A DNA stretch of 50,000 bases from Mesostigma viride (GCA_009746045.1 RPFO01000154.1:3549763-3599762), one strand, 5' to 3'. Positions 23,827 through 35,500 are shown, counted from the first letter of the stretch. The notes: generated by a model from the sequence alone, not told the origin. Translations and numbers: made by a program.

Positions 23827-25430
23827 ACATAAGTCAAGGGCAGGTCCCAGCCCCCCCCTAAAGGGAGAAATATATCCTCAAGGACCCCTAAGGAGCAGAA
23901 TTACCAGGGAAGGGGGGGGGGGGCAGTTAGATTGGGGGCAGCAGGTGCAAGATGGGATTGGGGGCAGGAGCAAGATGGGACAAGAGGTTTCAAGTGTGCA
24001 CGCAGGGGCAGGGCAGGTATTACAACATTGGATCTCAAACATGCTCCTTTGTTAAAATTGGCCTTATCAAGTTTCTCAAAAACATGATGGGAGAAAACTT
24101 CCATTTCACAATGTTTAAACGTCACAGATTTCTGAACGGGCATTCCGTCAAAACTTACAAGTGGTTACCAAAAAGCTTTATTGGTTGCTCTAAGGGCTTA
24201 ACAAAATCAGCTTGAGATGTACATGGTAAGTGACAGGTACTTAATGCATTAAGGTCAAGCTATTTAGCTAGCATGTCTGGATGTGCATAAAACAAGCCAT
24301 TCCAGCTCCTTCACGGCCTGGGTTACATCGACGTGAGCAGGACTACTTTATCCTGCCCCGTTGGCGGTTTGCATTTTGAAATATGACGCAATCGCAATCG
24401 AATGAAACCATTTACAGAATCTGCCTCTGTTTGACACCGTAGCCACACTTTTGGTGTGCCAAAAACCTCGCTGAAGATTCAGGAGTCAGGTACAAGGCAA
24501 TGTAATGCAGAAAAACGAAACAGCATTTGCGTAGACCTTATATCAGCTGGGATCCACCGACGAATTCTATTTCCTACCGCCTCAACATGATACCTCAACC
24601 GATGCAGCCCGCAGGTTGCAAGAAAAGCATAAAACCCACCTACGAAATAGCAGCTGCTACTAAAATGTATCCATCGTTATTTTCTTAGGTATGCTTGGCC
24701 TGTACAATGTATTATGCATCCACTATCGCTGCAATGGCCATTGCCACGTCGCTGGCAACCTCACCAAAATAAAACGCGGCCAAATATTACTGCACATTTC
24801 AGCCAGCGAATAAAATCTAGAGTACGATTCGGTTAGGTGCAGGCCCGGGTGGGCTTACACCCTCCGCATCATTAATTTTAATTCTGTACAGCCAAAAGGC
24901 CATTTGGAATTAGACAATAGCGTTTTATTGGTTGCAAGTGCTACTGTGCCCGTTCAATCATTTAATTATAATTTTGTTTGATTGTTTACCGAACAACCGT
25001 TGAGCTGGCCACGCAGTTTAATAATTCTTTGTTTGTTTTGTATGACCCAGCCGGCTGCACAGCCTGCACTGCACTTACCGCCAATAAAAGCACATTTGTC
25101 AGCCAAAGATGTAATATTTCTTTGTTTTTTACAGCGAAAGAGGCACTCTTGGCAGTCAAAGAATATTTATTTCCACTTTCTTTGTTTGTTTGGTAGCTAG
25201 AAAAACTACACGGGAGTACACTCGGGAGTAAGTTATTTGAAAATCTTTTGTTTTATTGATCGTTTGCAGGTGGTCGGCGCCCAGCCTCAAAATTATTTAG
25301 AAAAGTAACAATGCAGAGGGTGTATACTTGATAAATCTGGTACGAAAAGGTACATATCTCTCGTAGGCGCGGCGTACCTGTGGGCTATGCATATAGAGGC
25401 ATATAGTGACTTGCCTGATGCGAGAGGACT
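23827..25430. other. No recognisable gene
   Basis: Mostly AT-rich unique sequence. Several short open frames (for example 24978-25196) resemble nothing known to me and lack splice context. Confidence 0.5.
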
Positions 25431-25434
25431 TGGT

Positions 25435-25577
25435 GCGCGTCAGACGACTGCCGGACACCCAAAATTTACGTGTCAGTCGCCTGACGTGCGTCCAAAATTT
25501 ACGCGTCAGACGGCTGACACGCGGGGTAAAATTCCTGACGCGTCAGAGCTGGTGCATCAGCCGGCTGACGCATGCGT
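25435..25577. repeat. Cluster of GCGTCAGNCGNCTGACGC palindromes
   Basis: Four imperfect copies (GCGTCAGACGACTG, CAGTCGCCTGACGTG, GCGTCAGACGGCTGACACGCG, CAGCCGGCTGACGCATGCG) alternate with AAAATTTACG. They lie directly upstream of the (CCAA)n array at 25598. Confidence 0.8.
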
Positions 25578-25597
25578 CACGGTACTAGAAACACTAC

Positions 25598-25758
25598 AAC
25601 CAACCAACCAACCAACCAACCAACCAACCAACCAACCAACCAACCAACCAACCAACCAACCAACCAACCAACCAACCAACCAACCAACCAACCAACCAAC
25701 CAACCAACCAACCAACCAACCAACCAACCAACCAACCAACCAACCAACCAACCAACTA
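25598..25758. repeat. (CCAA)n array
   Basis: About 40 uninterrupted copies of CCAA. The purity implies recent expansion. Confidence 0.97.
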
Positions 25759-26789
25759 ACCTCACCAGGTCACCCACACCATCCCATGCATTTTCTACAA
25801 TCTCCATTTCATCGTCACAACACCGTGATTGGCTGATGAAATGATGACATGTGACAAGCCTGTGGTTGCCCTTTCTCTGCCGACATGCTGATGCCAAGCA
25901 TGTTGCTGTGCCTTGATATGTTGGTGGCCTTGGCGATTGCAGGAAATATCAAAGTTGGTGCAGGAGGTGCGGCCGGTGACCCAGCTGGGGTTTGTCGGCG
26001 CGGAGATGGGTCCCAGCCGGCTGTAATGGGGAGCACGGCGACACTAGTACATGGAGACGGCGACACTAGTGAATCAGTGAGGAGACGTCTATTCCATGGA
26101 GGATGCGTGCTACATGATTCAACCATGGGATTCACAGAGCCACAAGAGCGCAGAACACCGGTTATTAATGACGCAGAGTACTGCTCTGGTTTATGCTGCT
26201 TGGGTGTGCCGGCGGGGTGGTACACCGCCTGCCTGAGGTGTAAGATTCTCGGGTTTAAGATCTTGAGACCCTGGATTTGACCTCTACTAGTAGTAGAAGA
26301 GTAGTAGAAAGCAGTAGAACTTAGTAGAATCGAATCACAGTAGTAAGATTCTTTAAGATCGTGAGCCTTGGATCGGAAGTACCCCTTTCTTAAACCTCGC
26401 GTCGGGGGCGTATGGGGTCGGTCGGTCGCGAATGTGTGGTGCGGGATGGTCAGTTACAGGGGGCGTGGTACTGTGGGGGGGAGATGCCGAGTTTGTCTGG
26501 CCCATACTGGTGGGCGGGGTGCATTGGTAAGTGCATGCATGGGGGTCGGGTGCGTTAGGTGTGGGGTGGCGGGTGGTGGTCAGGCAAGTATGTGGGTGCC
26601 AATTGATCAGGTACGTGGGCTACATGAGGGCAGTTGGTGGTCATGGGCTTACGGGTAGCTAGGGGCACACACACGTTGGGGCGGGGGTGGGGGTGCGAGT
26701 GGGGAGTGTTGGTTGGTGGGATGCGAGGGGACCGCAGGGCGTGTATACAACAGGCTGAGGGAGCAGTGAAAAGTAGTACACAGCATGCA
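25759..26789. other. Unassigned region with an open frame on both strands (25815-26280)
   Basis: A 131-codon plus frame from 25885 and a 136-codon minus frame overlap here. The plus frame begins with a hydrophobic stretch (MLMPSMLLCLDMLVALAIAG), but the rest resembles no family I know. CGGCGACACTAGT occurs twice at 26037-26070. The part after 26370 is G-rich and unremarkable. I do not call a gene. Confidence 0.3.
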
Positions 26790-26793
26790 TTAA

Positions 26794-28495
26794 CCCGTGT
26801 TTTTTTTTTAGAACGCGATATACTGCGTTGTAAGCTATTTATAGAACACGTCATAACATCTAGGGAAAATTTTTTTTCATAGTCATGTGTATACTTTCCT
26901 GAAAGCCCATAAATCAAAGGATTTTTTGAGCTACTCAGACCTACAAAATGCTAATTCATTTGAGAGATACACTGGTTTGAATACAGGGGGGTCTGACCAT
27001 GACCGCGATTTGTTGACCCTAGGTCACAAGTCATGTGCTTATTCACAAATGGTTCATGAAAAAAATCTGGCTTCTTGCACGAGCTATGGGCAACATATGC
27101 AGGCTCTGTGAAACAAAACTCAGGCCCATTGGGCCACTGGAGCTATTTTTTATTAGCATTACAATTACAACGCAGTACAACGCAGTGGGAAAAATGAGAG
27201 CCCTTCACAACATGACCCAACGACACAAGCCCCATAAACGGGGATATCATGAGCTAGGAGGGTCAAAACGTTGAAAATAGGTGTTGTATAAGTTATACAG
27301 CATCAAACATGCATCAAACATCATGACTGGATGACATAATATGACTGAATCAGGCAGCCATAGCCAAAGCATCATCCACTCTCACAACGTGTTGAGCACA
27401 TGCCTCGTGGGAAGGGAGGCACTGGGTTTTCATTCCACAACGTGTGCAATACTGAAAGAAAGAGGCATGTGTATTGCAAGGCTTGGATAGGTTGAGTGAT
27501 CCATGAGCTTACATGCAGGCGAAGATGACGCTGGAATGCATGCTAGCAAATGGTGGCAAGATGCTAACAACGCATGATTATACACCATGATTATGGGCAC
27601 CTAGCTGATCTTCTTGCACAATCAACGCAGTATAAACCATCAATATCCAATCCTCACGATATATTCACGGCTTGACGACGTATACAGCACCTAAATACTG
27701 CACAACTGCAACCTGCTATGGCTGACATGCAAGCAACGTCGAGTAGGATGGCGGTCTTAGAGAGGCTGGGCAGAGGTCGGTAGAAATAAGTGGAAAACTG
27801 GCAGAAACTAGGTGGAAACACGATATACTTACGCCTGCAAGCACTATTGAGCCGGTGGCAGAGGCCATTTCCAGGAAAATACAGCATTAATTAATTAATT
27901 AATTAAACTCGTGCTCCCGTTGGGGAGTCACGGAGCACCGAAGTGCTTTTAATCCCTGTGTGTGCACTACAGGAGAAAGGGCAGAGACCCCCAGTCTCCT
28001 TCATGCCAATTAAAGGCATGCCACAGCTGCAATCGGGCGCGGCTAGCTAAAAGGACAGGCTAACGATCCGGCAAACTGTGGGTGCAATAAGACCCATGTG
28101 AGCATATCATAGCAAGGAGCGTGGGCAGGTAATCTGAACATAGCCAGGGCGTAGCATGGCTGTACTAGGACTAGGCTAAGGCTATGGCTGGTTGTGTACC
28201 GTGCGTTGGCGGCACGTGACTAGGTGTGTTGGAAAAATAAAATACCCCAAATACAGCATACCGTAGCAATAGCCACAGTGGTACATATTTGTTTGCAGCT
28301 GTCACAAAAAAAATCCAAAAAATACCAGGATTTTTTCTTGAGTTCTACGGGATGTAAGGAGGCCGTCCACCGAGTTTCAGACCGAAAATCTCGTATCGAC
28401 TCATATCTACTGTGCCTGCCACGTGTCAGATTACAACGCGATACATCGCGTTCTAACCCTACAACGCGATACATCGCGTTGTAAAAAAACACGGG
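26794..28495. mobile_element. TTAA-flanked inverted-repeat element (piggyBac-like, non-autonomous)
   Basis: The left end reads TTAA then CCCGTGTTTTTTTTTTAGAA and CGCGATATACTGCGTTGTAA. The right end is the reverse complement of the same pattern (TACAACGCGATACATCGCGT, TGTAAAAAAACACGGG) followed by TTAA. A TTAA duplication and a terminal CCC are typical of the piggyBac superfamily. The subterminal ACAACGCGATNNATCGCGTT palindrome occurs twice at the right end. A 361-bp LINE (27888-28248) inserted later. No transposase is recognisable. Confidence 0.65.
27888..28248 (-). mobile_element. Family B LINE fragment with 11-bp target-site duplication
   Basis: Minus-strand insertion. Its (TTAA)n tail begins at 27888 and is followed by the hairpin GTGCTCCCGTTGGGGAGTCAC. 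It is flanked by AAATACAGCAT at 27877-27887 and 28249-28259. It is 5'-truncated and non-coding. Confidence 0.85.
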
Positions 28496-28585
28496 TTAAT
28501 TAATTAATTAATTAATCAATTAATAGATACGTGACTGCGTCACGTGCATGAGCCTAAGTCCTCAGTGGGAGGGGAACATGGGATG
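28496..28585 (-). mobile_element. Family A LINE 3' end, strongly 5'-truncated
   Basis: (TTAA)n is followed by ACGTGACTGCGTCACGT (hairpin), CCTAAGTCCTCAGTGGGAGG and GAACATGGGATGG. It matches the tails at 29758, 32005 and 36677 and diverges after about 28580. Confidence 0.8.
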
Positions 28586-28627
28586 GAGTACACGTACAGC
28601 ATAGTGCGGTTAGTACACAGATTATCT

Positions 28628-28872
28628 GGCGGAGCCAATTTTCGGAAGAACCGTTAGGTTCGCCAGAATTGGCGAAGCTTATAAGGCCGTACACGTGAGA
28701 AAACATAGGAATAGGGGATGAAAATCCGTCAATCCATCCATCCATCCATCCATACATACATACATCCACCGAATTTGTCCCGAATTTGCAAGCATAAGGG
28801 TAAGGTTCTTCCGAAAATTGGCTCCGCCGTAGAGTTTCAACGGGCAAGTTGCAAACACGCACGTTACTTGAT
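28628..28872. repeat. Dispersed repeat with internal inverted ends, copy 1
   Basis: It starts GGCGGAGCCAATTTTCGGAA. The inverted counterpart TTCCGAAAATTGGCTCCGCC lies about 170 bp further on, followed by a shared flank ending GTTACTTGAT. A (CCAT)n/(ACAT)n stretch lies in the middle. A second copy is at 39204-39620. Confidence 0.85.
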
Positions 28873-28946
28873 ACGGTCATATCATACTACCGGGTTGTAT
28901 CGTGCTTGTGAGGACTACGTGCGTAGGATTAATTAATTAATTAATT

Positions 28947-29757
28947 CCACCCCGGACGGACACGCTGGGGCGCTACTGAGTGGCCTGGCCACACCTGGGT
29001 CCGCAACATCACCCTCGCCGCTGACCACCCGCTGATTGATCGCCGCGCGACCGACGTACAACACCTCTTGATGCACCGGTCCATCGGGGTCGGGGAGATC
29101 CTCCACCGGCGATTTCAACACCCTGCTACATGTTTATGTACCAACCCCACTGAAACTGTGGAACACCGATTTTTATGGTGTAACCTCCAGGGAGTTTGGA
29201 CCTGGTTGATTGGTTTATGGGCAGCCTGGACGTCTGAGCCTATCATACCGGTGTCTACCCGCTCAATTATCTTTGGCATCACTGGCACCCCTGGCCTTGA
29301 GCTCACCTTTTCACAACAAGCGTGTCCAGATATGGCTCCGCACATGCATGTTATATACAATCTGGACGGTGCGAAACGATGTGGTGTTCAATAGGCGCAC
29401 AGTTTTCGACAAAGCTGGGGTTCTCTCACGCTTCCTTAACCTATGGAACTCCGGCATGCGACGCTACTGGATGGTTGCAAATGAACAAAACAAAGTCTGG
29501 GACCCTGGCGCGGACCAGGATAAGCCCAGCCCACTTGAGATCTTTCATGACCTCATGGGCAAAAACAGGATCTTTACCCACATGCCCAATGACAACCCAT
29601 TAGAAGTCCAGTGGCTTCCGTGGTCTAGTAGTAAGGCTCCGTTTTAGCCACTGACATCTTGATACCCTAGGCTTAGTTAGCAGGGATTACCTACTGGCTA
29701 TATTTGGAATAAACGTACACCTATTTACCTGGAAATTAATTAATTAATTAATTAATT
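28947..29757 (+). mobile_element. LINE 3' coding end with reverse-transcriptase-associated zinc-binding domain
   Basis: Plus-strand LINE, 5'-truncated. Two frames joined by a shift near 29315 read RNITLAADHPLIDRRATDVQ, CLCTNPTETVEHRFLWCNLQ and then LYTIWTVRNDVVFNRRTVFD. The C-x-C...H...C pattern and the W-x-x-R-N-x-x-x-F signature are those of the zf-RVT region at the C-terminus of plant and algal LINE ORF2 proteins. The frame stops at 29645 (SSSKAPF), followed by a short 3' UTR and the (TTAA)n tail at 29736-29757. A second (TTAA)n block (28928-28946) lies directly before its 5' end, as if it had inserted into an older tail. The frame is shifted, so it is inactive. Confidence 0.8.
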
Positions 29758-29810
29758 ATAATAGACACGTGACTGCGTCGCGTGAGCATAAGTCCTCAGT
29801 GGGAGGGGCG
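29758..29810 (-). mobile_element. Family A LINE 3' end (tail-only copy)
   Basis: After (TTAA)n come ATAGACACGTGACTGCGTCG, CGTGAGCATAAGTCCTCAGT and GGGAGGGG. The hairpin carries a T-G wobble in place of T-A. Similarity to the family stops near 29808. Confidence 0.75.
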
Positions 29811-30101
29811 TGCGTATGATGCTCGGAATCAGCAATAGCAACGGTAACACGAGCATCATCATAGTCATCAACAGTAGCCGGCCGGCATCTGTATGATCCG
29901 GCTCCTCCGCATCCGCAGCAGCAGCATCGATCAGCAGCGTTCGTGTCCGCCACCACCTCCTCCTCCTCCTCCCTCCGGCCGCAGCAGCACCAGCACCGAC
30001 CGACCAACAGTAGCAGCTGCAGCGGCGGAGGCGGCAGTAGCAGTCGCCGCCGCCGCCGCAGCAGCATCCCATGGTTCATCTTTTTCGGGGAAATGGATGG
30101 G
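29811..30101. repeat. Triplet-rich region (CAG/CTC/GCC)
   Basis: Low-complexity triplets (GCAGCAGCAGCATC, CCTCCTCCTCCTCC, GCCGCCGCCGCC). Long open frames on both strands are compositional. No family is recognised. Confidence 0.6.
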
Positions 30102-30610
30102 TATATTTATTATCCTCCAGCTTCGGCAGACGGCGGGGCAGAAGCCGGTCTACTGGAAGGGGGCGGACATCTACGTCGCCCACAAGCCCTGGCAGGCGAC
30201 CCCTGCAACCCCAGCCACCCCAGCCTAGGGAATATATAGCAGTAGTGTAGACTAGAAAGCTTAGTGACGTGGCCATGTATGCCTACGTGATGGGCCCACA
30301 CCCGCCCTTGCAATAGCCGTAGCAATGTCGAGTCATGCTTTGCCCATGCAGGGAGTTACTCCCTGCTGAGAGGCCATGTGTTCCCTAGCTATAGCCTAGC
30401 CACATACCTTCCACCCCATATGTCATGCAGGCCTTCTAGGCCCTCTCCTCAAGCCCCCCCTGGGTGCCTGTGCTTGTTTAGGAGGCATGAACCATCATGG
30501 AGGTGCAGGTGCACCTAGTGCACCCAGAGCAGGTGATAGTTGTACATCCTACACCTGCAGGTTGTCGCCCTGATTGTATTACAAACCCATAGATGCCCCT
30601 TTCTCAGGGC

Positions 30611-31907
30611 CCAGGTTGTAAAATACGTGTGCGGGGTATAATATGTGGAATACGCGTATTATACGTGGGGGGTATAAAATACGCGGTGGTAAAATGCGCG
30701 ACAGTTTTTGTGGTCCAATTGTCAGTCACCCAATTAGCACGCTCCTTGATGATGGTCATGCAGTTATTACAACTGAAATTTGGTGTATATGCTTATTTAT
30801 TAACTTCTTCCATTTATGCCCTGCAATCCTATCTGATTATGTTTTGTTAAATGCAGGGGGGAGCATGCTGCAACGGGAATAGTAAGGATTCAATTAATTA
30901 ATTGATTGTAAGGAAAGCCATCCACTATATAATGCATGAGATGACATAAGACACAACTTCCGAGAAGGAGGGGTGACGTGCCCTCCTTTGTACTGGATCA
31001 TGCCGGCCACCATCTGCTTGAAAGAGGCGCTCTCAGCCGCATTGAAGGCAATGCCGTTCTCGATAAAAAATTCGGCAGCCAGCAGCTGGACACCTTTCTC
31101 GTCGACGGGAACCAGCCATTTGGTGATGCTCAGCTGGCCTTTGCTGGGAACCGACGACAAGTCAGCCGGCGCAGCCCCTCCCATCTCCGCCATTGCCCTG
31201 TTCAAATTGTGCTGCTTCTTGGCGTCTGACTGCTGCGACTTGTTGTTTTACATCCTGAGAAACTTGCTCCGGATATTCGGTGGAATTTTGTCGCAGGGTA
31301 ACATCCCTTCCCCTGCGATTCCGGCAAAGTGTGCACGGACTCGGAATACGCTGATTGCCCCCGCCCCGTATGAGAACTTCTTGTTGCAAAATGAGCAGAA
31401 CTTATTCGACACAAACTGCGTTTTGTTACTAACAGCATCTGTGACTGCTTCTTTCTTCTCGAGAACGAAATCCCATTCAGGCCCTTTCTTCCTCATGGCT
31501 GCAAATCGAAAATGGCTGCACACTGTCGCACAGTCGCACTGGCCTCGTCGTCGCTATAATTGCATTACACCGTCAGTAGCACAGCTGGCATTTGCTGGCA
31601 CACTGATATTATGCGTTACGTACCTAGTCCTAGCTGTCTCCTACCGGCCAAACATTTTGCAAGGCTTGCGCTTTATGAAAAGAACTGTACGCATCTACTT
31701 CTAGTAGTAAAAATCTCAAATGTGCAGTGAGCGCGCCGCGCCCAGAATCTGGGCACCGCGCCAGTGCCCGCTGCCCGCTGGTACCCCCGAAAAATTCTAA
31801 GTCCAAACCGCGTGGTCAGACGTAAAATACGCGTAAAATACGTCGAGGCCCATAATATGCTTTATCCCGCATTTTATCGCAAAAGTGCGGCGTACATAAC
31901 AACCCGG
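30611..31907 (-). mobile_element. hAT-superfamily transposon relic with 8-bp target-site duplication
   Basis: Direct repeats CTCAGGGC at 30603-30610 and 31908-31915 flank a 1297-bp insert. The terminal inverted repeats are CCAGGTTGTAAAATACG (left) and CCGGGTTGTTATGTACG (right, complement). AT-rich subterminal repeats of the type TAAAATACGCG lie at both ends. An 8-bp duplication, short imperfect ends and subterminal repeats are typical of hAT elements. Confidence 0.88.
30894..31523 (-). pseudogene. hAT transposase N-terminal part (BED zinc finger), interrupted
   Basis: A minus-strand frame from 31523 contains a BED-type zinc finger: an aromatic-rich start (EWDFV), C-x2-C (FCSFCNKKF) and the VRAHFAGIAG core followed by Cys. 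It is cut by one in-frame TAA at 31248 and continues in the same frame through FFIENGIAFNAAESASFKQM, a block that follows the finger in hAT transposases, to a stop at 30894. The DDE catalytic region and the dimerisation domain are missing. It binds transposon ends in intact relatives; this copy cannot be active. Confidence 0.8.
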
Positions 31908-32004
31908 CTCAGGGCTATGTGTTACATATGCTCCCCACGGAGCTATGATTTTAATTAATTAATTAATTAATTATATTTATTATCCAATTGTAGACCGGAG
32001 ATGT

Positions 32005-32088
32005 AATTAATTAATTAATTAATAGACACGTGACTGCGTCACGTGAGCATAAGTCCTCAGTGGGAGAGAAACATGGGATGGAATGGAT
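32005..32088 (-). mobile_element. 3' end of a family A LINE, separated from its body by a later insertion
   Basis: (TTAA)n, the hairpin CACGTGACTGCGTCACGTG, then AGCATAAGTCCTCAGTGGGA and CATGGGATGGAATGGAT. The matching body resumes at 36187; the 4.1 kb between is a younger insertion flanked by ATGGAATGGAT. Confidence 0.75.
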
Positions 32089-32516
32089 TGAATTGTAACA
32101 TAACTCCGTTGGGAGTATATGTAGCACATAGCCCTTGAGAGGGGGCATATGGCCTATCATACATCCTAAGCTACTTCCTGCAAGGGTGGGGATGTAAAGG
32201 ACCCTTGCTCTAGGTGCACCAGGGCACGTGCATCCCCATGATCTTCAAGCTATGCCCAGCGAAGGGGGAGCCTGTCATGGGGGGGAAGAGCAGCATAGCT
32301 ATACAAAAAGCTAGGGCATGGCGTCTCAGCAGAGAGTTACTCCCTGCATGGGCACAACATAACTAAATAAAGCTAGGCATCATCTGGAGTGTGGCTCATC
32401 ATAGGCACACATGTACATGATTAAATAAAGCGCGTGGCTTAGCTGGGATAGGGCCTCTAGGAGGCGTACATGTACATGGCCACGGTCTATCTATTCTACA
32501 CTACTGCTGTATTCCC

Positions 32517-35500
32517 CTAAGCTGGGGCGCCTGGAGTCGCTGGGGCCGCGGGGGTCGCCTGCCAGGGCTTGTGGCCGACGTAGATGGCCGCCGGCCCCTT
32601 CCAGTACACCGGCTGCCCCGCCTTGGTATGCCGGAGCTGGAGGTAGGTCGGCCATAGCTCCCGTCGCCGTTGTTGCTGCGCCAGGGTCAGGTCGTCATCA
32701 AGGGTGAAGAGAGTCTTCGCGAGCCGCTTGCGGCGTCTGAGAAAAGAAATCTTGTCCGCCGGGGTCTTAAAGGTGAGAAGGAGCGGGGGCGGCCCTGCCT
32801 TACCCCGCGCGCGGGGAAGGCGGTGGGCGGCCAGCTCGATCTCACCAGTAAGGCCCATGCGATCAAGGATTTCTCTCTCAAAAGCACGCGGAAGCTTCTC
32901 GGAATTCTCACCTTCCTCCATCTTGAGATTCTTGACAATGACGTTAAGGCTGCGCTTGGCGAGCTCGGCCTCCTCGCGGAGGTCAAGCGTCTGCCGTTGG
33001 AGCTGGGCTGCGACGGCGGAGGTGGTGGAGGTGGAATGTTGCTTAAGCATGTCCGCCCAGGTCGTGATGGGAGGAGCATCGCCGGCCAGGCCAGCAGGGG
33101 CTGGCTTGGCGGCAATGTCCTTCACCGCCTGGGCGGTGAGGCCGGCGGTGTTCTGCAGGACCTCGATGGCGATTGCGTAATTGTCTTTAACACGTCGTTT
33201 GTACCGACTCAGTCCTCTGGAGAGGACTGAGTTGACCAACTTTGAGATCATGTAGCAGAAAGGGCAGGGGGGTACCCCATATGTTTGAGGTGCCTAATAG
33301 CAGTTAATATCTTGCTCTGTGTCTGGAATATGTGTAAAAAATCATACATGGACCGGATCATGTAGAATTTTACTCGGGTGTTGACCCTTACTCGCGATTT
33401 GGCACTTTTTGATGTATAGGTGTGTATTAAAAAAATAAATCAATTCCGTATGCATGCACAAAAATCTTAAACATGTGCAAAATAAAGTTCTTGAAACGTG
33501 GCAAAAAACTGGGCTCAACTTGGCCACTGCCACTGCCTGAAACACGCCAAAAACTGCCAGTCCTCTGGAGAGGACTGAGCCTTTGCTAGCAAAATGCTAG
33601 CATGTAAACTTGTGCGGTCATACTACACACCACCGTGGCCACCAACCATCCCAATCAACTCATTTCCCTTCAAGCATAACAGGACAACACACTTGCATCA
33701 TCATATTGCAGTTATACTATACCTTATCATGTGTGAGAGCCTATGCCTGCGCGTAGGGAATGGGTTTGGATACCTACCAACAAAGGGTTATATTATAAGT
33801 GTCAACCACCAATATAATGGGTAGATTAAGCATATTTCATGTGTTTCTAACAAGAATAGATATGGCTAAAACTGTTTTTCTTTGCCATGGTGTGGCCAAC
33901 ATAGTTGCTGGCACCTGATGGCAGTGGTTTATCACCAAGACTTTTCACTCACCCGCATAAGCTTGAAGCACCCTTGATGCAACCCATGGCCACATAACCA
34001 TGCAGTATAAACGAAGCATAGGAATAACTAACATCTATGAAGGTGTTCAAACCTGTACAGCTCCTAAAAACCTGCACAACTACACTGGGGTAAGGCAAAC
34101 GCCTGGTAACATCATCTGAAAATGGGGTTTTAGAGAGGGGCAGGCAACGGTCAAGAAAGAGCATCAAGACTTGAACCTGACAACTCCTTGCAAGCTTAAA
34201 CTCATGTACAAACATTAAGAAGCGATGAGGCGACGATATTCCAGCTTTACCAGGCACGGACGGCGTTACCTTGGCCCAGGCGGTGCCCGCAAAACTGGCA
34301 CTTTGCGGTACACAAACCATGACGTGACAGAGAGGTCGAAATCATCAAATCTATGCTTGCCACTCAATTTATTCTAATACTATGCACGATAAAAGGTAGA
34401 AAGAAACCTATAAACCCTCGAACTTGCGCCGGAACGCAATCACAGTCGTCAATTCCGTCGACCTGTCTGATCGCAGTTTTTTCTAGCAAGAACAGCGCCG
34501 ACACCTGCTAAATCGCATCCCCGCGAGCCAAAAGTTGAGTTGTATCATCTGTATGACATATAAAAGCTATTTACTGAGTTTGGCCAGCTAACTCTTCCGC
34601 AAACGTAAATTGCATGCATGGGCGCAAGCCGCCATGGCTAGGTCGTGCATTTCCGGAACGCACGTTTCACGGGAAAAAGTACCCTTACCACCTGTACTTT
34701 GACCGTACATTTGACCGCTCATTACCAAATCCAAAAAAATCCCAAAAATATGTCCAAGAAAGATCTTTTCACGTAGTATTTAAATAAATTTTGAGAGAAT
34801 TTTTTTGACAAACATTCTGACCGGGGCGAATTTTCTACGAAACCCAAAAACTCGATCCTCTGGAGAGGACTGAGTTCAACTCAGTCCTCTCCATAGGACT
34901 GGATACAAACGACGCTGGTCGATTTCACGGAGCTGGGCGGTGATGGCGTCGGAGGTGGGGGTGATGGCGGTGGAGGAGGCGAGGAGGGTGGCGGTGGCGG
35001 TGGGGATGGTGGAGAGGAGGGGGAGCTCGGCAGCCAGCGTGCTGCCCATGGCCGCCACATCTGCAGCGATGGGGGCCACGTGCTGCTCGAGGGCCTCCTT
35101 GAGGAGTGAGCGGATGGAGGATTCGGTTAAGGTGGTGGTGAGGGGCTTTGGGGGCCAAAGCTCCTCGATGGAGCGTCCAAGGAGGGAAAAGAGGGCGAAT
35201 TGCTGGAGGTGGGGGCGGCGGGCGTTGAGGACGTCTTTGCCGAAATCGCGCCTCTGGAGGCGGGCATTGACAAGGCGACCTTGGTGGAAAAGCTGCTTGC
35301 ACAGTTCTAGAAGAGAGGCATGCGTCCCGAAAAACACATTGCCCAGGATGCGATCCACTACAATTCGCTTCCGCGGACACCTTTTTCAGCGGGGAAAGTG
35401 CCCCCGGGCTTCCGGGGCAAATTCAGCAAGCGCTGCGGAACTTAGATACTAAAATTTCGTTTTTGGTTCGTACCGTACAGCCAATCATTTTGCGCCCGGA

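Larger units (their letters stand above)
30116..31971 (+). mobile_element. Family C LINE (ORF1-end type) with 14-bp target-site duplication, carrying a hAT insertion
   Basis: Flanked by TATATTTATTATCC at 30102-30115 and 31972-31985. It opens inside the ORF1-like gene (GQKPVYWKGADIYVAHKPWQ, stop at 30226-30228). A 3' UTR homologous to that of the 32089-36175 element follows directly. It ends in the hairpin GCTCCCCACGGAGC and (TTAA)n. Between coding end and tail there is no room for a reverse transcriptase. A 1297-bp hAT relic (30611-31907) interrupts the 3' UTR. Confidence 0.9.

Noticed and set aside
25885-26280. 131-codon secreted protein with a hydrophobic start
   Set aside because: No recognisable domain, an equally long frame on the opposite strand and no splice or codon support.
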